This document shows positions 24,294 to 34,882 of a stretch of 64,000 nucleotides of DNA, piece by piece; the stretch's first letter is position 1; every line of letters starts with the position of its first letter. Position numbers and translations under genes: made by a program. The DNA is from Styela clava. Taxonomy: Eukaryota; Chordata; Ascidiacea; Stolidobranchia; Styelidae. The notes beneath the pieces were generated by a model that made no database searches, was not told where the DNA came from, and saw only the letters and a program-made list of their open reading frames with translations. The stretch is taken from the NCBI RefSeq assembly GCF_964204865.1, contig NC_135262.1, positions 744,001 through 808,000 of the forward strand, in the 5' to 3' direction.

Positions 24294-24971
24294 ATGGAAC
24301 TTCAATTGGACCGGAACGTCAAACTTCGAGATCTTAACGAGCATATAACCTGCTTCGTATGTGGCGGATACCTTATAGAAGCAACAACCATCGTAGACTG
24401 CTTACATACTTTCTGTAAAAGCTGTCTCATCAAACGATTACTCAGCAAAAATTATGATTGCCCGAAATGCGGAAATCAAATTCATCATAGCCATCCGCTA
24501 CAATATATTGGTTACGACAGAACACTTCAAGATGTCGTCAACAAATTAGTTCCGAGCTTACAGCGTCTTGAAACAGCAAGGGAGGAAAAATTTTATCATG
24601 AGCGCGGATTGGACTGCCCTCGAAAAGATGTTGTCGCTATCAAAACGGAAAATTTAACTTCACCAGAAGATCGAGGAAAATCTCAAAACTACCATCGTCA
24701 TGACGAACAAATTCAAATCTCTCTCGTCCGTGGGAGTGACAAATTAAAAACATTGGAAAAACCATTTATGATTTGTTCTGTAAACGCTACGATTAAAATT
24801 TTGAAAAAATTTGTTGCAAAAAATATCGGAATTACGAGCGAACTTGATATTTTATGCAATGAGGAAATACTTGGACGAGATCACTCGTTAAAATTTGTTC
24901 TCGTCACTCGATGGCGCTCAAAAGCACAGCCTTTGTTACTAGAATACAGACCTAGAGTGACTTTGCTATGA
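24294..24971 (+). CDS. PCGF1: PCGF1, Polycomb group RING finger protein
   Basis: A single exon of 225 residues, against about 259 in human. PCGF1 (NSPc1) pairs with RING1 and BCOR/KDM2B in the variant PRC1.1 complex that mono-ubiquitinates histone H2A. The RING finger has all eight ligands: C20, C23, C36, H38, C41, C44, C56 and C59, in the context DLNEHITCFVC and LHTFCKSC. Next come the typical linker LVPSLQRLETAREEKFYHERG and a RAWUL ubiquitin-like domain (about 140-225), containing VRGSDKL, CSVNATIKILKKFV and LVTRWRSKAQPLLLEY. The RFYxxRGLD-like segment and RAWUL point to PCGF1 rather than PCGF2/4. AG acceptors lie 43 and 27 bases before the ATG, so the 5' leader is probably spliced on. The zinc ligands look intact. 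Confidence 0.9.
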   Translation: MELQLDRNVKLRDLNEHITCFVCGGYLIEATTIVDCLHTFCKSCLIKRLLSKNYDCPKCGNQIHHSHPLQYIGYDRTLQDVVNKLVPSLQRLETAREEKFYHERGLDCPRKDVVAIKTENLTSPEDRGKSQNYHRHDEQIQISLVRGSDKLKTLEKPFMICSVNATIKILKKFVAKNIGITSELDILCNEEILGRDHSLKFVLVTRWRSKAQPLLLEYRPRVTLL

Positions 24972-24989
24972 AATGCAGCCATTTAATAT

Positions 24990-25391
24990 ATCTGTTATAT
25001 CTTTAGTTCCAATTTGACCTCTCCTTTTTACTTGAGTAATCATTGAACTGTGACTGGTCAGAATAATCTCTACTTAATCGCCAACAGCGTATTCTGTCAT
25101 TTCATGCTTATTTGATTCTTGAGATGGCTCCTGGGGAAAGCTTATGGTTATCCTCTGACTCCTGATCATTTTTTCCCATATTTTACAACGGTGAAATTCT
25201 AAGAGTATTTCGTGATATGACGCCCAAATATTGAATGAATATAATTGGTTTGTCTCGATGAATAACAAATTGTATAATTGAACGCATGAGGGATTATGAG
25301 TCGAGAGGGGCATATCGCATATAAGCTGAGTTTACAACTCAAAAAAAAGATGCCAAACTAAGTGGTCGGCTTATACTAGCATAACTCAGAT
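24990..25391. other. 3' flank of PCGF1, no gene seen
   Basis: AT-rich sequence without recognisable coding content. I see no canonical AATAAA close to the PCGF1 stop. Confidence 0.45.
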
Positions 25392-25638
25392 CAGGGGTGT
25401 AGCCAGAAATTTTTAAAAGGGGGGGGGGGGGGGGGTTCTGAATTATTTTTTCGCAAAGTTAGATCGAAACTGCTAGCGGGCCCGATCGAACGCTGGAATA
25501 CACGTGTTTTTAGTAGTCTTGGGGGTCTAATAAGCATTTCAAATTGCTATCTATAATACAGAAGAATGATTTTATTTTTTTTAATTTTGAAAGGGGGGGG
25601 GGTTGACCCGCAAAACCACCCCCCTGGCTACGTCACTG
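25392..25638. mobile_element. hAT-like MITE with G-runs and perfect 8-bp duplication
   Basis: The ends CAGGGGTGTAGCCAG and CTGGCTACGTCACTG are imperfect inverted repeats. Identical octamers actcagat flank it at 25384-25391 and 25639-25646. Two long G homopolymers sit just inside the ends. Related fragments occur near 28722 and 47795-47990. Confidence 0.9.
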
Positions 25639-25639
25639 A

Positions 25640-26150
25640 CTCAGATTGCACTAAATTTTCTTCCGAACCAGCGTGTTCTGATTCGTAGTTTCAGCTTATG
25701 TGCGACACTTTTAATTGAAACACGATTGTGCGATGTCCCTCTTGACAAATATGAACACTGCCAAAATAATTCAACAAATTCAAATGAACAACACGAAGAA
25801 TGCATTCGGGATAATGATATCCAGTTTTGGTTCTCCGCATTTCCTTTCCCCAGCAAAAAGTGTGCTGATTTTATTAATTTTTTTTCTCAATTTTGTATGT
25901 TGTTAAACTTGACAATGACTTTTTGATTTGGATGATCAACGAACAAATTTTTGTATTTTTATTGCAATATTTTACTTTCTTTTTATTATAATTTTTTTCA
26001 TTGACTCAGGTTTTATGAAGCTCTCTAATTAATCTGTGAAATATGTCTGCGCAGAAGAACCTAATCCTAACTCAGAAACACATTGATGAAATTTATTTCT
26101 GAGTTGAGCATAACCTATGTTGAATATATTCGATGTTTCATATTCTATAA
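25640..26150. other. Intergenic, family B fragment
   Basis: Bases 25815-25870 resemble the family B repeat (a CATTTCCTTTCCCC block). The remainder is T-rich. No gene seen. Confidence 0.45.
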
Positions 26151-26406
26151 CAGTGGTTCCCAACGTTTCACAGCTCGAGGCCCCTTCAGGCGGCTTTTGG
26201 CACTCATGTTCATCATCCCAGTGTTATTTTGATTGGTAGATTCCAAATCCTATTATGTTCAAACAATTCATGCTCAACAAAGTGAAAACGTCCTGTGAAA
26301 TAACCTTATCGAGCAATGAAATTAGGAAGAACGAGGAGTTTTCTTGTAAATTGAAAAGTAAAATGAGTTATGCGCCTGCCACTGTGGCTCCGGTCAGGAA
26401 CCGCTG
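26151..26406. mobile_element. hAT-like MITE, family M2, with perfect 8-bp duplication
   Basis: The ends are CAGTGGTTCCCAACG and GGTCAGGAACCGCTG. The target duplication ttctataa is identical on both sides (26143-26150 and 26407-26414). The interior includes AACAATTCATGCTCAACAAA and ACCTTATCGAGCAATGAAA, also seen in the decayed copies at 13.8 and 43.4 kb. Confidence 0.95.
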
Positions 26407-26644
26407 TTCTATAATATGGATTTGGATGCGAATCAGTATATATCAAATTTTTTTAATACTCATAACTTAATTATGTGTTTGTAGCAATAGATTACCTGTA
26501 GTTCCACTCTAAATTCCCTTGCATTTATCACGGCTAAGTGCTAATCATGGGTAACATTTTTACTGCTTTTTGAAAAAAATTTGGAGCTAAATTCAGCAAT
26601 TCCATAACACAGGTTTTTAATATTTATTCTGAGAGGAGAGAAAA

Positions 26645-26815
26645 GTCGATGATACAGCTTAACCATATTATGAACGGCCTCTTGTCCAGTTACCGGTCCA
26701 TATCGGGGATGAGATTAGTTAGTTATCAGTTTCATATGCATGGACTTGATGGTGGAGAAAGCTGTGACTGACCAGTGGTTTCGTGAACCACTCTACAGTG
26801 GCAACGAGACTAGCA
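26645..26815 (-). mobile_element. tRNA-derived SINE, partial
   Basis: The reverse complement matches the middle of family S (GGCTTCCTCCACCATCAAG in altered form, the GACCGGTAACTGGACAAGAGG-like block). The tRNA-like head is missing. It ends about 70 bases before the MRPS6 leader. Confidence 0.75.
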
Positions 26816-26899
26816 ATTCTTTTGCGCAGTGAAGTGTAGCAAATAATTTTATACTCGGTTTCAACTGTTTTTTTTTTACTTTTTAGAGAAATAATAAAA

Positions 26900-27325
26900 A
26901 TGCCTCGCTATGAGATCGCACTCATAATGAAAGTTTTAGAGAGACCCGAGACGGTGAGCACCATGAAAGGACTTTTGAAGAACGTCATGAATAACGGAAA
27001 CGTGGTTCGAAAAATACAATGCCTTGGCTCGAGAGGGTTGCCAGCTTCGAAAAGATCTGAAGGAGAGACGCACAGAAACGGAATGTATTTTATTTTAGAC
27101 GTTCATGCACCCACTACCCAAGTTCAGCCAATAAGGAAATCATTTTTGAACGATAAAAATGTTCTTTTTACGAAAGTGAACGATTATTATTCCGTTTATA
27201 AACCTGAGCCACCGTGTGGCGGAATGAACGAGCCAGATTATGAAAAACTTTTGGAAGAAAAACCGAAGCAAATGATGTCGCATCCTTACTCAAATGATTG
27301 GTCGACAGGAGTGACCAACTTATAA
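26900..27325 (+). CDS. MRPS6: Mitochondrial small ribosomal subunit protein bS6m
   Basis: A single exon of 141 residues (human about 125). It is a structural protein of the mitochondrial 28S ribosomal subunit, homologous to bacterial S6, which binds the platform of the small rRNA. The start MPRYEIALIMKVLERPET is almost that of vertebrate MRPS6, followed by the S6 fold elements NVVRKIQCLGSRGLP, NGMYFILDVHAPT and a basic segment. The last 35 residues, from EPPCGGMNEPDYEKLL, extend beyond the bacterial-like core. A T-rich tract with TTTTAG ends 13 bases before the ATG, so the leader is likely spliced. ATTAAA at 27364-27369, about 40 bases past the stop, is a plausible poly(A) signal. Confidence 0.95.
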   Translation: MPRYEIALIMKVLERPETVSTMKGLLKNVMNNGNVVRKIQCLGSRGLPASKRSEGETHRNGMYFILDVHAPTTQVQPIRKSFLNDKNVLFTKVNDYYSVYKPEPPCGGMNEPDYEKLLEEKPKQMMSHPYSNDWSTGVTNL

Positions 27326-27363
27326 GGCGAGTGGCATGGCTTATTCATGAGAATCATATTCTT

Positions 27364-27369
27364 ATTAAA
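27364..27369 (+). promoter_or_regulatory. Candidate MRPS6 poly(A) signal ATTAAA
   Basis: The most common variant poly(A) hexamer, placed about 40 bases after the stop codon of MRPS6. Confidence 0.55.
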
Positions 27370-27379
27370 GCCTTGTTTG

Positions 27380-29005
27380 ATGACTTAGTCAAGAACATCA
27401 TGATCCAATAATTTTGTTGTGAGATTCATTTTTCGTGAAAAATTTGCTCTAAGCAAGGTCACGCGCACTCTTCACGTAGACTTATCTCTGGGCGAAGTTA
27501 CAAAGACCACTGAAATGCAAAGAGCTATGGCTGACTGTTCTGAGAAGGATTTAATTACAAGGATCCAGGATTTTGAAAGTAGGCTATTTCCACACAAAAC
27601 CTTGGGGCTTTTGATAATGTTTATGGATTTTGCCTCATTTGCATATTCCTTCTGTACTGTTCAAGATGATGATATAACTTATATTTATAGGGTACCAATT
27701 CTGGGGGCTGAAACTGGCTTATACCATACTGGTCCTGGTAAGCCAAGAAGCGCACATTCTTCCTCTGACATTGAATTTAGTTGGGTCTGTCCCAATGTTG
27801 TAGGTCAGACACTCGAAAGGACGGAACTAGCTTTGGTGAATTCGGAAAATGTTCCAAACTTGTAATGAGAAATCGCTGCAGCAAATTGTTGGTGTTTAAA
27901 AAATTTACCTGAATGTGTTTTGTAGCAAGTCATGAAATACAAGGTTTTGTTTAGCTGCAGTATTGTCTCAATTTTCAGAGTGGATGAATTGCAGAATTTG
28001 TTGAATGTAAACTAAAGCTTTGAATTGCTGCTAAATTTTGCGCTTCAATAGCCAGCAAGCTTCGAGCTTTCGTTAGTTTATGAGGCCAGCAATATCCTCG
28101 ACAGGAGTGATGACCATACATTGCATGGGCTGTTTTATTTTTAATTTCATAATAAATCTTGTGGTTTCAAATTTGTTTTTATATTGTAGTATACGAAGGA
28201 ATAGTTTTTTTCGGGTGGGGTTGCTGCCCTTGCAGCTTCGAGTAGGTTTGACTGAAAGGATGCCTAATGGATCTTTCAATGCTAAAGGTTGATGACCCGA
28301 GCCTAGTAGTTGAAGCGTTTAAATTTAGCCCTGTTGGTATCAAAGCTTACACATGTCGGGTCCAAACCCATGTCACCCACTAGGCGTTCTTATGCATCTG
28401 GATCCTGGCGAGCAGAGCTTGAAATAGACATTTATTACCACGCCCAGGTTGTTGTGATCGGTATAGGTCAGCGTTTCTCAAACTGAGTCCTAACTATTCT
28501 GCTGCGATGTTCTCAGGGGTGTCAAAAACAGATGACACATAAAACAACGGCAACACAAATCTTCCATGATAGTAGCGTGTCTGTAACAAAAATACCTGGT
28601 CTGACAACCAACTGAGGGAGACAATGCATAGAAAAATCACTTTATTAAATTCATCTAATTAAATTTGATATTCAAATATCTGCACATGCTTCTGTAAACT
28701 AACAACTCTTTGACTTGTATCAGGGGCGTAGCCAAGAAATATCAGAGGGGGGTTTAAGTTTTTTTCTTTTTACATCTCATTTCCGACCCACAAAACCAAG
28801 GCCCTAGGTTGCATGCACAACTTATAGACTGAAAATCACAATTTTAGTGGTGTGATAGATTAGGTGGGGAAACAGTAGCTGCCTGTACAGAGCCTTCTTC
28901 GGAGCGAAAGGCATGGATAGAAGCCGTGAATAATTTAAAAAATCATTGAATATGCATCGACTTCCACACATTCTCTGTTGTCCATATCACGATAAAGTCA
29001 TTTCA
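27380..29005. other. Intergenic, repeats
   Basis: A 148-codon open frame at 27419-27865 begins inside a degenerate 47-bp repeat and shows no family motif. A fragment of a 'GGGGCGTAGCCA'-ended hAT-like element is at about 28720-28800. A hAT-type end (CAGCGTTTCTCAAACTGAG) is at about 28470. No gene I can support. Confidence 0.45.
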
Positions 29006-30633
29006 TTAGTTCCTTGACACTTCGTCATTATTATAGTTTATCGCTTGTTCCTGTGGTTGTGCGACAGGCAGCGTTCCCTCGATGAATTTTAATTTTCTCT
29101 CTTTTCTTCGTTTGAAAATTCTGAAAAAATGAAAACATTACTGATTGCAAAAGAATCACTAACATATGGGGCTAGGCAGTGGCATATTTTACGTAAAATT
29201 AAGACTACGGCCCAATTTAAAAATTACCCTGTCCAAACAGCGCTCATTGCACGAGCCATGGTTGCCATACCCTAGATACGCCACTGGGTTTGGTGTCGAC
29301 CTATCTATGCCTGAGGACCCCTTCTCACTCATGGGCAAAGGTGATGAAATTGGGTACTCATTGTCGAGCGGGAAAGCATCACATATCTGCAGCTGCTCGG
29401 TTGGAGCTTTTTTCAGGGTCTCACAGTTAACACAAATTTTGTTGATAAAACAGTAGATATTTGCAACCAGAAAGATTATTTTCCAGAGACAAGCGCTGGT
29501 TGCGCTATCTAGAAACCCGAAAGCCTGTACCAGGGCTACTCAACTATTTTTACCCAAGATCCACATACAAAACTTCAAAATTATTTGAGTCCGGTCTTTC
29601 CAGAAATTATATTTCGGCATCCTTCCATCGGCTAATGATTATTGGATAATCAAGATTGTTTATCCTGGTGTTATAGTTCTTTTCATATTTATTTAAATCT
29701 ATAATAATGGTTTTATAAGAGGAAACTTTAAAAGTGGGGCTAATGATCCAAAATAAAGAATTAGATGCAGTACGAATCAAATACTCGAAAGGTCCCGATT
29801 TGGACCGCGGTCCGCCAGTTGAGTGACCCCGATCTATAACATACCGTAGGTTCTGAAAGTGCTCCATTAGAGTAACCTAAGGGCTCCCCAAGTTATTCGT
29901 TAACTTATTAAAACACTGACTTGGCGAATTTTATAGCTTTGCAAAAGAGCAATAACGGTATCAATGAAATTTCACAACGGCAGCGTCGAAATGTGTCAAC
30001 AAGGCGGTACGGTAATTCAAATATGACATTATCTATAAGCTCCAAGGAATTTTAATTCTGGCGCGGCGGTGTGGCTCAACGGGCTAAGCGTTAGGAATAC
30101 GCTCTCCACCGCACCTCTAATTACTCTGCATGGGTTCGCAGGTTCGAATCCCATGCAGGGATGGTTATGTGCGAGAGGTTGGGTGGTTCACGCGGTTACG
30201 GCTTCCTCCACCACCAAGTCCATGCTTTCGAAAACAAACAATATAACTAATCCCATACCCGACTTGGAATGGTAACCGGACGAGAGGCCGTGGTTCGCCA
30301 TATGGATAAGCTGTCTTATCGGCTATCCTCTCCCCCAGGCTAAATATGTAAATCCTATCCTAATTTAGTCACAAATGGGTGAAAAACAATGTTTTTTCTT
30401 TATTTCAAATTTATTGTGAGAATCCGTAAATAATAATCAATCTTTTCACGGGCTCCATAACATCAAAAGTTTGAGAACCCCTGTTCTAAAACACACCATG
30501 AAAATTCAACTTACTCATAAACAATATTCCCAAGAAACACGCTGCCGACGACCGTAGTGATTATTAAACTAGAGGAAACCAATTTGTATCCTCTATCCAT
30601 CCAGATCTCACGAGATTTCCAATTCCAACCCAT
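29006..30633 (-). CDS. COX14-like cytochrome c oxidase assembly protein
   Basis: Two small exons, 30515-30633 and 29006-29120, join at a GT-AG intron (donor GTAAGT, acceptor TTTTTTCAG) and give 77 residues. COX14 is a short mitochondrial inner-membrane protein that couples COX1 synthesis to complex IV assembly. Residues 13-45 (DRGYKLVSSSLIITTVVG, then a hydrophobic stretch ending NIVYE) match the COX14 pattern of 'DIGYK-x-S-S-hydrophobic-YxY', and a basic run follows (IFKRRKERKLKF). Human COX14 is 57 residues; this one has a longer acidic tail ending DEVSRN. The leader is 14 bases after an AG (TTTACAG). A full SINE lies in the intron. Family assignment rests on a short domain and is moderate; the exon structure is firmer. 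Confidence 0.65.
30062..30365 (+). mobile_element. Full-length tRNA-derived SINE (family S reference copy)
   Basis: The head carries a pol III A box (TGGCTCAACGGGCTAAGC) and B box (GGTTCGAATCCC), so it derives from a tRNA with a long spacer between the boxes. The body continues with GTGGTTCACGCGGTTACGG, GGCTTCCTCCACCACCAAG, CCATACCCGACTTGGAATGG and AACCGGACGAGAGGCCGTGG. It ends in a short tail TAAATATGTAAATCCTATCC. It lies in the intron of the COX14-like gene, antisense to it. Confidence 0.93.
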
Positions 30634-30649
30634 TTTACTAGGTTTTGCT

Positions 30650-30930
30650 GTAAACAACCGTTGATAAACTAGAACTGCAGTGAGAAATCAAATCAATAAA
30701 AATATACTGTAAGCGGTTAGAGATAAACTAGAGTTGTGCTGAGATAATAAATCGATGGAAATAAATAATAACGAAAGTAACCATCAACAAAAAAATAGAA
30801 TGAAATGATGCCTGATCCAACAAAGCAAGGTGACACTGACTGAATGAGATAAAGGGGAGATATCGATACCACTGACTTAATAATCGATTTTGCTCAAAAC
30901 GAGGAGTTATTGCCAGTTGATGAACTAAGC
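30650..30930. other. Intergenic, no gene seen
   Basis: AT-rich sequence upstream of the COX14-like gene. A possible short internal repeat (AAACTAGAAC-TGCAGTGAGAAATCAAT, repeated in altered form about 60 bases later) is present at 30665-30760. Confidence 0.4.
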
Positions 30931-31371
30931 CAGTTGTTCCCAACCTTTTAAGGCTCGTGGCCCTCTTTCAGTACTTGTGGCCCCGATTTATTTGCCCTAA
31001 GAAATTGATACAGATAAGTCTATGATGTATTTACGACTGTTCATGGTATACAAAAACAAATGGAAAGCCAAAGAGTCGAGGGTGTTTAGTATGCGACCAA
31101 TCACAAATATTAAAATTCAAAGTGTTTGAATATGTTTATATTGGTAATTTGATTGGCAGGTTCCAATATTATCAAACAATTTGTGCACAAAAAAGGGAAA
31201 ACGCTATGCCACTGAAAATGATTTACAGAGAAAGAGAAATGTTTTTTTAAAGGGAGAAGTATTGAAACAAAATTGCATTAATTAAAAGCAATTCAGCGTC
31301 CAGTATATTGGCCACTCTTAAACTGTACTGTGACCCCTTGGGGGCCATGGGCCCTCAATTGGGAAGCACTG
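30931..31371. mobile_element. hAT-like MITE
   Basis: The ends CAGTTGTTCCCAACC and TTGGGAAGCACTG are inverted repeats. Flanking octamers aactaagc and aactaagt match at 7 of 8. The 441-base interior has no transposase. It includes a block (GATTGGCAGGTTCCAA, then CAAACAATTTGTGCACAAAA) that recalls family M2. Confidence 0.88.
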
Positions 31372-31374
31372 AAC

Positions 31375-31944
31375 TAAGTGATGTTTTAGATTTACCAAAT
31401 GTTATATGTAAAAAAAAGGAAACCAACCACCGATGAAAATATTTCAGAGTTCGGGACAGATATGTAATTAGGTATTAGATAAAATATGAGCCATAAACCA
31501 TAAAAGCATCACTGAAATAGGACACTCCTGAATTCTGCCAATACAGACTGGGATTATATAAACAACTGACCAACTAAAGCCGACATAAAAATACCTAATT
31601 CTTCGATTCACTCCTTGAATATAATAGATAAAGATAAGTAACTATTAATATTGAAAATGAAACATTTTTTTAAATGAATGGGATTTAAAACAGAGACGAT
31701 AACCTGTAATGTTATAAACACTTTACCCAGTGGGCCACCGCACCAATGAAACTACACTAATTGCATGAGAAAATCTAAGGTTACGAAGAATACTGTTGCC
31801 ACAAGCACATTTACTCAATATAATATATCGAGAGCTTCAAGTGAAAACTTAAAATAGCTGTTTTAAGTTGACATCTTCAACTTTTATTCTTGAAATACTT
31901 CAAACTAGGATTAGATATCAGCTTGAAAGCATTATTAATTTTTT
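31375..31944. other. Intergenic, no gene seen
   Basis: AT-rich, no recognisable gene or full element. Confidence 0.45.
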
Positions 31945-31945
31945 G

Positions 31946-32153
31946 GGTATTCCTGTAGTATGTGTACCAGGTTAGAGTATAATTTTATTCCGATTTTCCC
32001 TTATTTTAGTTCTATAACGATTTCGGGGACTGTCTGTGTTAGCCAAGTGAATATTCCCCCCAACATATGTCTCAGTCCCTTCACACAACTTGATGTAAAG
32101 TAGATGAACAAAATTAGTTACCTCCATATTGGTACACACACTTCTGGAGCACC
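31946..32153. mobile_element. hAT-like MITE, family M1
   Basis: GGTATTCCTGTAGTATGTGT on one side and ACACACTTCTGGAGCACC on the other are the family ends. The interior block with TAGCCAAGTGAATATTCCCC is in the reverse orientation to the copy at 4.27 kb. Flanks attttttg / atttttgt are T-rich and only partly matching. Confidence 0.8.
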
Positions 32154-32159
32154 ATTTTT

Positions 32160-32770
32160 GTAATTTCAAATGTGTTTTTTTTTTATATAATTTCAATATT
32201 CATCCCTTTGTCAAAAAGCTCATGAGGCTTCCACATTAAATGAACACTGTGTAATATTTAAAAAAATAAGATTGCACAAAAATAACCGCTGTCTTAAACC
32301 ACCAACAGAACTTCAAAAAATAAATATCAATATAAGGTGTTCTCATTGAGAACAGACTTCATAACAAAATTGTAAAGGGATTTTATGGACAACCTGTATA
32401 AATCAAGAAATATTTACAATATACCAGATTAATTTTTTTTAAATCTCAACTCCGATTTTATCCGATTGCATAATTTCAAAGAACCTGCTAAATTCTCCTC
32501 TGCAAAAGTTTTCTATTCAATTTCTAGTCAAATATTTAATGTGTCTTGTTTTTAACCCACTTCAATTTATTGATCCTTTTTAGGCCAAACCCTTGTGGGG
32601 TGGCCGACTAGATTGTTTAAATAAAGACTTTTTCCTATATTGTTCAACAATTCCATGTGGCTCAAAGTAGCCGTTCCATTTTTTTTTAAATTTTAAAATT
32701 AAAAAAGTTCGAAGACATGGTTAGACGAATATCAATTTAAATTTTTGTTTCCGAATTCTAGCCAGCGAGG
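32160..32770. other. 3' flank of C7orf25, partial duplication of its coding region
   Basis: Minus-strand AATAAA (plus TTTATT at about 32567-32572) lies 200 bases past the stop of the next gene and may be its poly(A) signal. Bases 32440-32520 (CTCCGATTTTATCCGATTGC and nearby TCTGCAAAAGTTTTC) resemble plus-strand bases 33838-33905 inside that gene (CTCTGATTTTATTCGATTGC; TCTGCAAAAGTTGTC), so this looks like a decayed copy of part of its 5' coding region. Confidence 0.55.
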
Positions 32771-33973
32771 TTACAAATTTTTCTTCGAATCCAGGCATTT
32801 TGCACTCTTCTCCTTTCTTTCTGTCAATGCTCTTGCTTCATGGATAAAGACACTAAACCTTACATCACATTGCGAGGCCGCTCGCACAAAACCAGTGTTT
32901 GCTGTCACAGTGACTGCTTTGAGGCTATCTCCCGTACCAAATATAACCTTTGACCTCTCATTGATTTTTCCACTATTCTGTAGAAACATTGTTCTTTCAG
33001 ACGGGTTGTCATCGACAACGATAACCTTTTTTAAAAGTTCATAGGAGCGTATTTTTTCTTTCTCACCCCCAACAGTTTGCACAATATCGTTGAAACTTTT
33101 TATCGCAGTTTCGCAAGCGTAAAGCGTTTTATTTTCAATAAATTTCTCAATTTTTGACAAAACAGGGGAATTCTGTTCCTCAATTGCTTGCTTTGTTAGC
33201 ACAGGGACTGCAAATTCGAAATTATTTTTTCCGTGGCACAAGTTGGACACTAAACATAATAACGCAGTAATGTCTAAATTTACAGAAGTTGTTTTGTGCT
33301 TTTTTGATTCCAATTTTGGGCAAATTAATTTCGAATTATTCAATAAATTCTCTGTTTCGAAGTTTTGGTCGTCGACTATATTTCCTTTGACTGTGATCCC
33401 AATTTTTTGTAAACCATTTGCGATGGTTAACGGAACACCTTTATAAAACACAAAATGTATTTCTGGAGGGTGGAAATTGTTTAAATTTGTGTTCGCTGTA
33501 GCCAATAAAAGTTCTGCTTGAGTGATGATGCTCTTCTCTCCGAAGCCTCCCCTCCCTTCCCAAGCTGTAAGAAGCGCTTTCGCATTGCGAGCAACTACCT
33601 TCATCCAAGTGCTCCCGTCGTTGCAAACAATGTCAACAATAACTTTTCGCTCTTGGTCGAAAATTTCTTCCTCGTCTCCATTTTGAATACCAACATGGAA
33701 TGGACACAAGATGGCGCTGATGCACTTCGTATCTTCAATACAAGTAACGAGCGCTTCTAAGCTTGTTAAATTCGAGCTGCTAAGATGATCATCTTTAAAT
33801 TCAATTTTTCCGCTTATTATTTTTTTCAAAAATCGTAACTCTGATTTTATTCGATTGCTCAATTTCATAGAACCCGTTAAATTTTCATCTGCAAAAGTTG
33901 TCGATTTTTCAAACAATTTTTCCGCAATGTCAATTCTTTCTTGAATCTTTTCCCGCCAATTTTCATCATCCAT
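32771..33973 (-). CDS. C7orf25-like UPF0415 protein (DUF1308)
   Basis: A single exon of 400 residues from the first ATG (MDDENWREKIQERIDIAEKL). The frame is open six codons further upstream, but that start would be TTG. Human C7orf25 has about 421 residues. Matching blocks include NRIKSELRFLKKI, SSNLTSLEALV, VIVDIVCNDGSTWMKVVAR, GRGGFGEKSIITQAE, VNLDITALLCLVSNL and the C-terminal IFGTGDSLKAVTVTANTGFV then FSVFIHEARALTE. The C-terminal half is a DUF1308 region with a predicted PIN-like nuclease fold in related proteins; I do not assert activity. Cellular function of the family is not established to my knowledge. An acceptor-like TTTTTCTGCAG ends 46 bases before the ATG. Confidence 0.93.
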   Translation of the reverse strand: MDDENWREKIQERIDIAEKLFEKSTTFADENLTGSMKLSNRIKSELRFLKKIISGKIEFKDDHLSSSNLTSLEALVTCIEDTKCISAILCPFHVGIQNGDEEEIFDQERKVIVDIVCNDGSTWMKVVARNAKALLTAWEGRGGFGEKSIITQAELLLATANTNLNNFHPPEIHFVFYKGVPLTIANGLQKIGITVKGNIVDDQNFETENLLNNSKLICPKLESKKHKTTSVNLDITALLCLVSNLCHGKNNFEFAVPVLTKQAIEEQNSPVLSKIEKFIENKTLYACETAIKSFNDIVQTVGGEKEKIRSYELLKKVIVVDDNPSERTMFLQNSGKINERSKVIFGTGDSLKAVTVTANTGFVRAASQCDVRFSVFIHEARALTERKEKSAKCLDSKKNL

Positions 33974-34019
33974 TGTGATATAATAATCCAATAAAAATTA
34001 GTTTGATCTACTAATATAT

Positions 34020-34882
34020 CTGCAGAAAAAAAACAACAGATTGAAAAAATGTCAAAAAGTCTTTAGAGTAGAATGATTGAATAATAATAATTGTTGAGTA
34101 AAGTTGTAAACAGATTTGAATGAAATCAATTTATTTTTTGTTGTTAGGAGCAAAAACAAATTCCCAACTGGAAATAATCTTACAGACATGCACTGACATA
34201 ATTACTCATAAACCAATCATATACGTAATCACCTCCCTACTATCCCAAAAAAACTGATATCAAAATAATTTTTGGTAACAGTTCGGAAACATAGTTTTAT
34301 TATTATGAAACTAGCAAAGTAGGCCATTTTAGTTTTATTCAAAAATGCTAAATTTGAATTTTCAAATTCGTAAATTTACAGCAATGGAACCAAATAAACA
34401 TTTACAATTTGAGTCCCTAAAGAGTAATCAATGTGGAACAGAGCATGTCTGTTTAAGTGAAACTACATTCCCACAGAAAATCGTTTTTAAATTAGCATGT
34501 CCTTGAAAGTGTCTTTTGCGAAAAACCGCAACAGAGTTTCAGTAACTGTCTGCATTTAGCGTTCTAGAAATGAGAGTTTGGGCTTTATGGGTCATCTTTA
34601 CTCTTGCTATGGTATCCTTGCATTATAAACATACGCATATTCACCAGCATAAAGGCATAGAAAATAAGTAGGTGGTCACACAGATTGTATTTGTGTTATT
34701 ATGCAGCAAGACTCTAAGATCCCTTAGAGTAGTTGACTTTATTCTTGTTACAGTATCCTTGCATCATGGGCATTCACCAGTGCAAAAGCATAGGTGCTAA
34801 TTCGTTAGTTCTGCAGAAACCCAATTGACAGGCTAAAAAACAGAGTTCTACTCTAGAAGACTTCTTGAATTTCTTCAAATCT
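34020..34882. other. Intergenic between PUM3 and C7orf25
   Basis: No gene seen. A minus-strand AATAAA (plus TTTATT near 34738) lies about 140 bases past the PUM3 stop. Two blocks, 34590-34680 and 34735-34800, share phrases such as TTGCTATGGTATCCTTGCAT / TTGTTACAGTATCCTTGCAT and CACCAG-AAAG-CATAG, suggesting a local tandem duplication of about 145 bases. Confidence 0.55.

Noticed and set aside
27419-27865. 148-codon plus-strand frame after MRPS6 as a gene
   Set aside because: It begins in a degenerate 47-bp repeat, has no motif, no acceptor near its ATG, and composition like non-coding flanks.
29607-29867. 86-codon minus-strand frame as an exon of the COX14-like gene
   Set aside because: Out of phase with the donor at 30515 and overlapping a hAT-like repeat (29530-29830); the exon at 29006-29120 fits instead.
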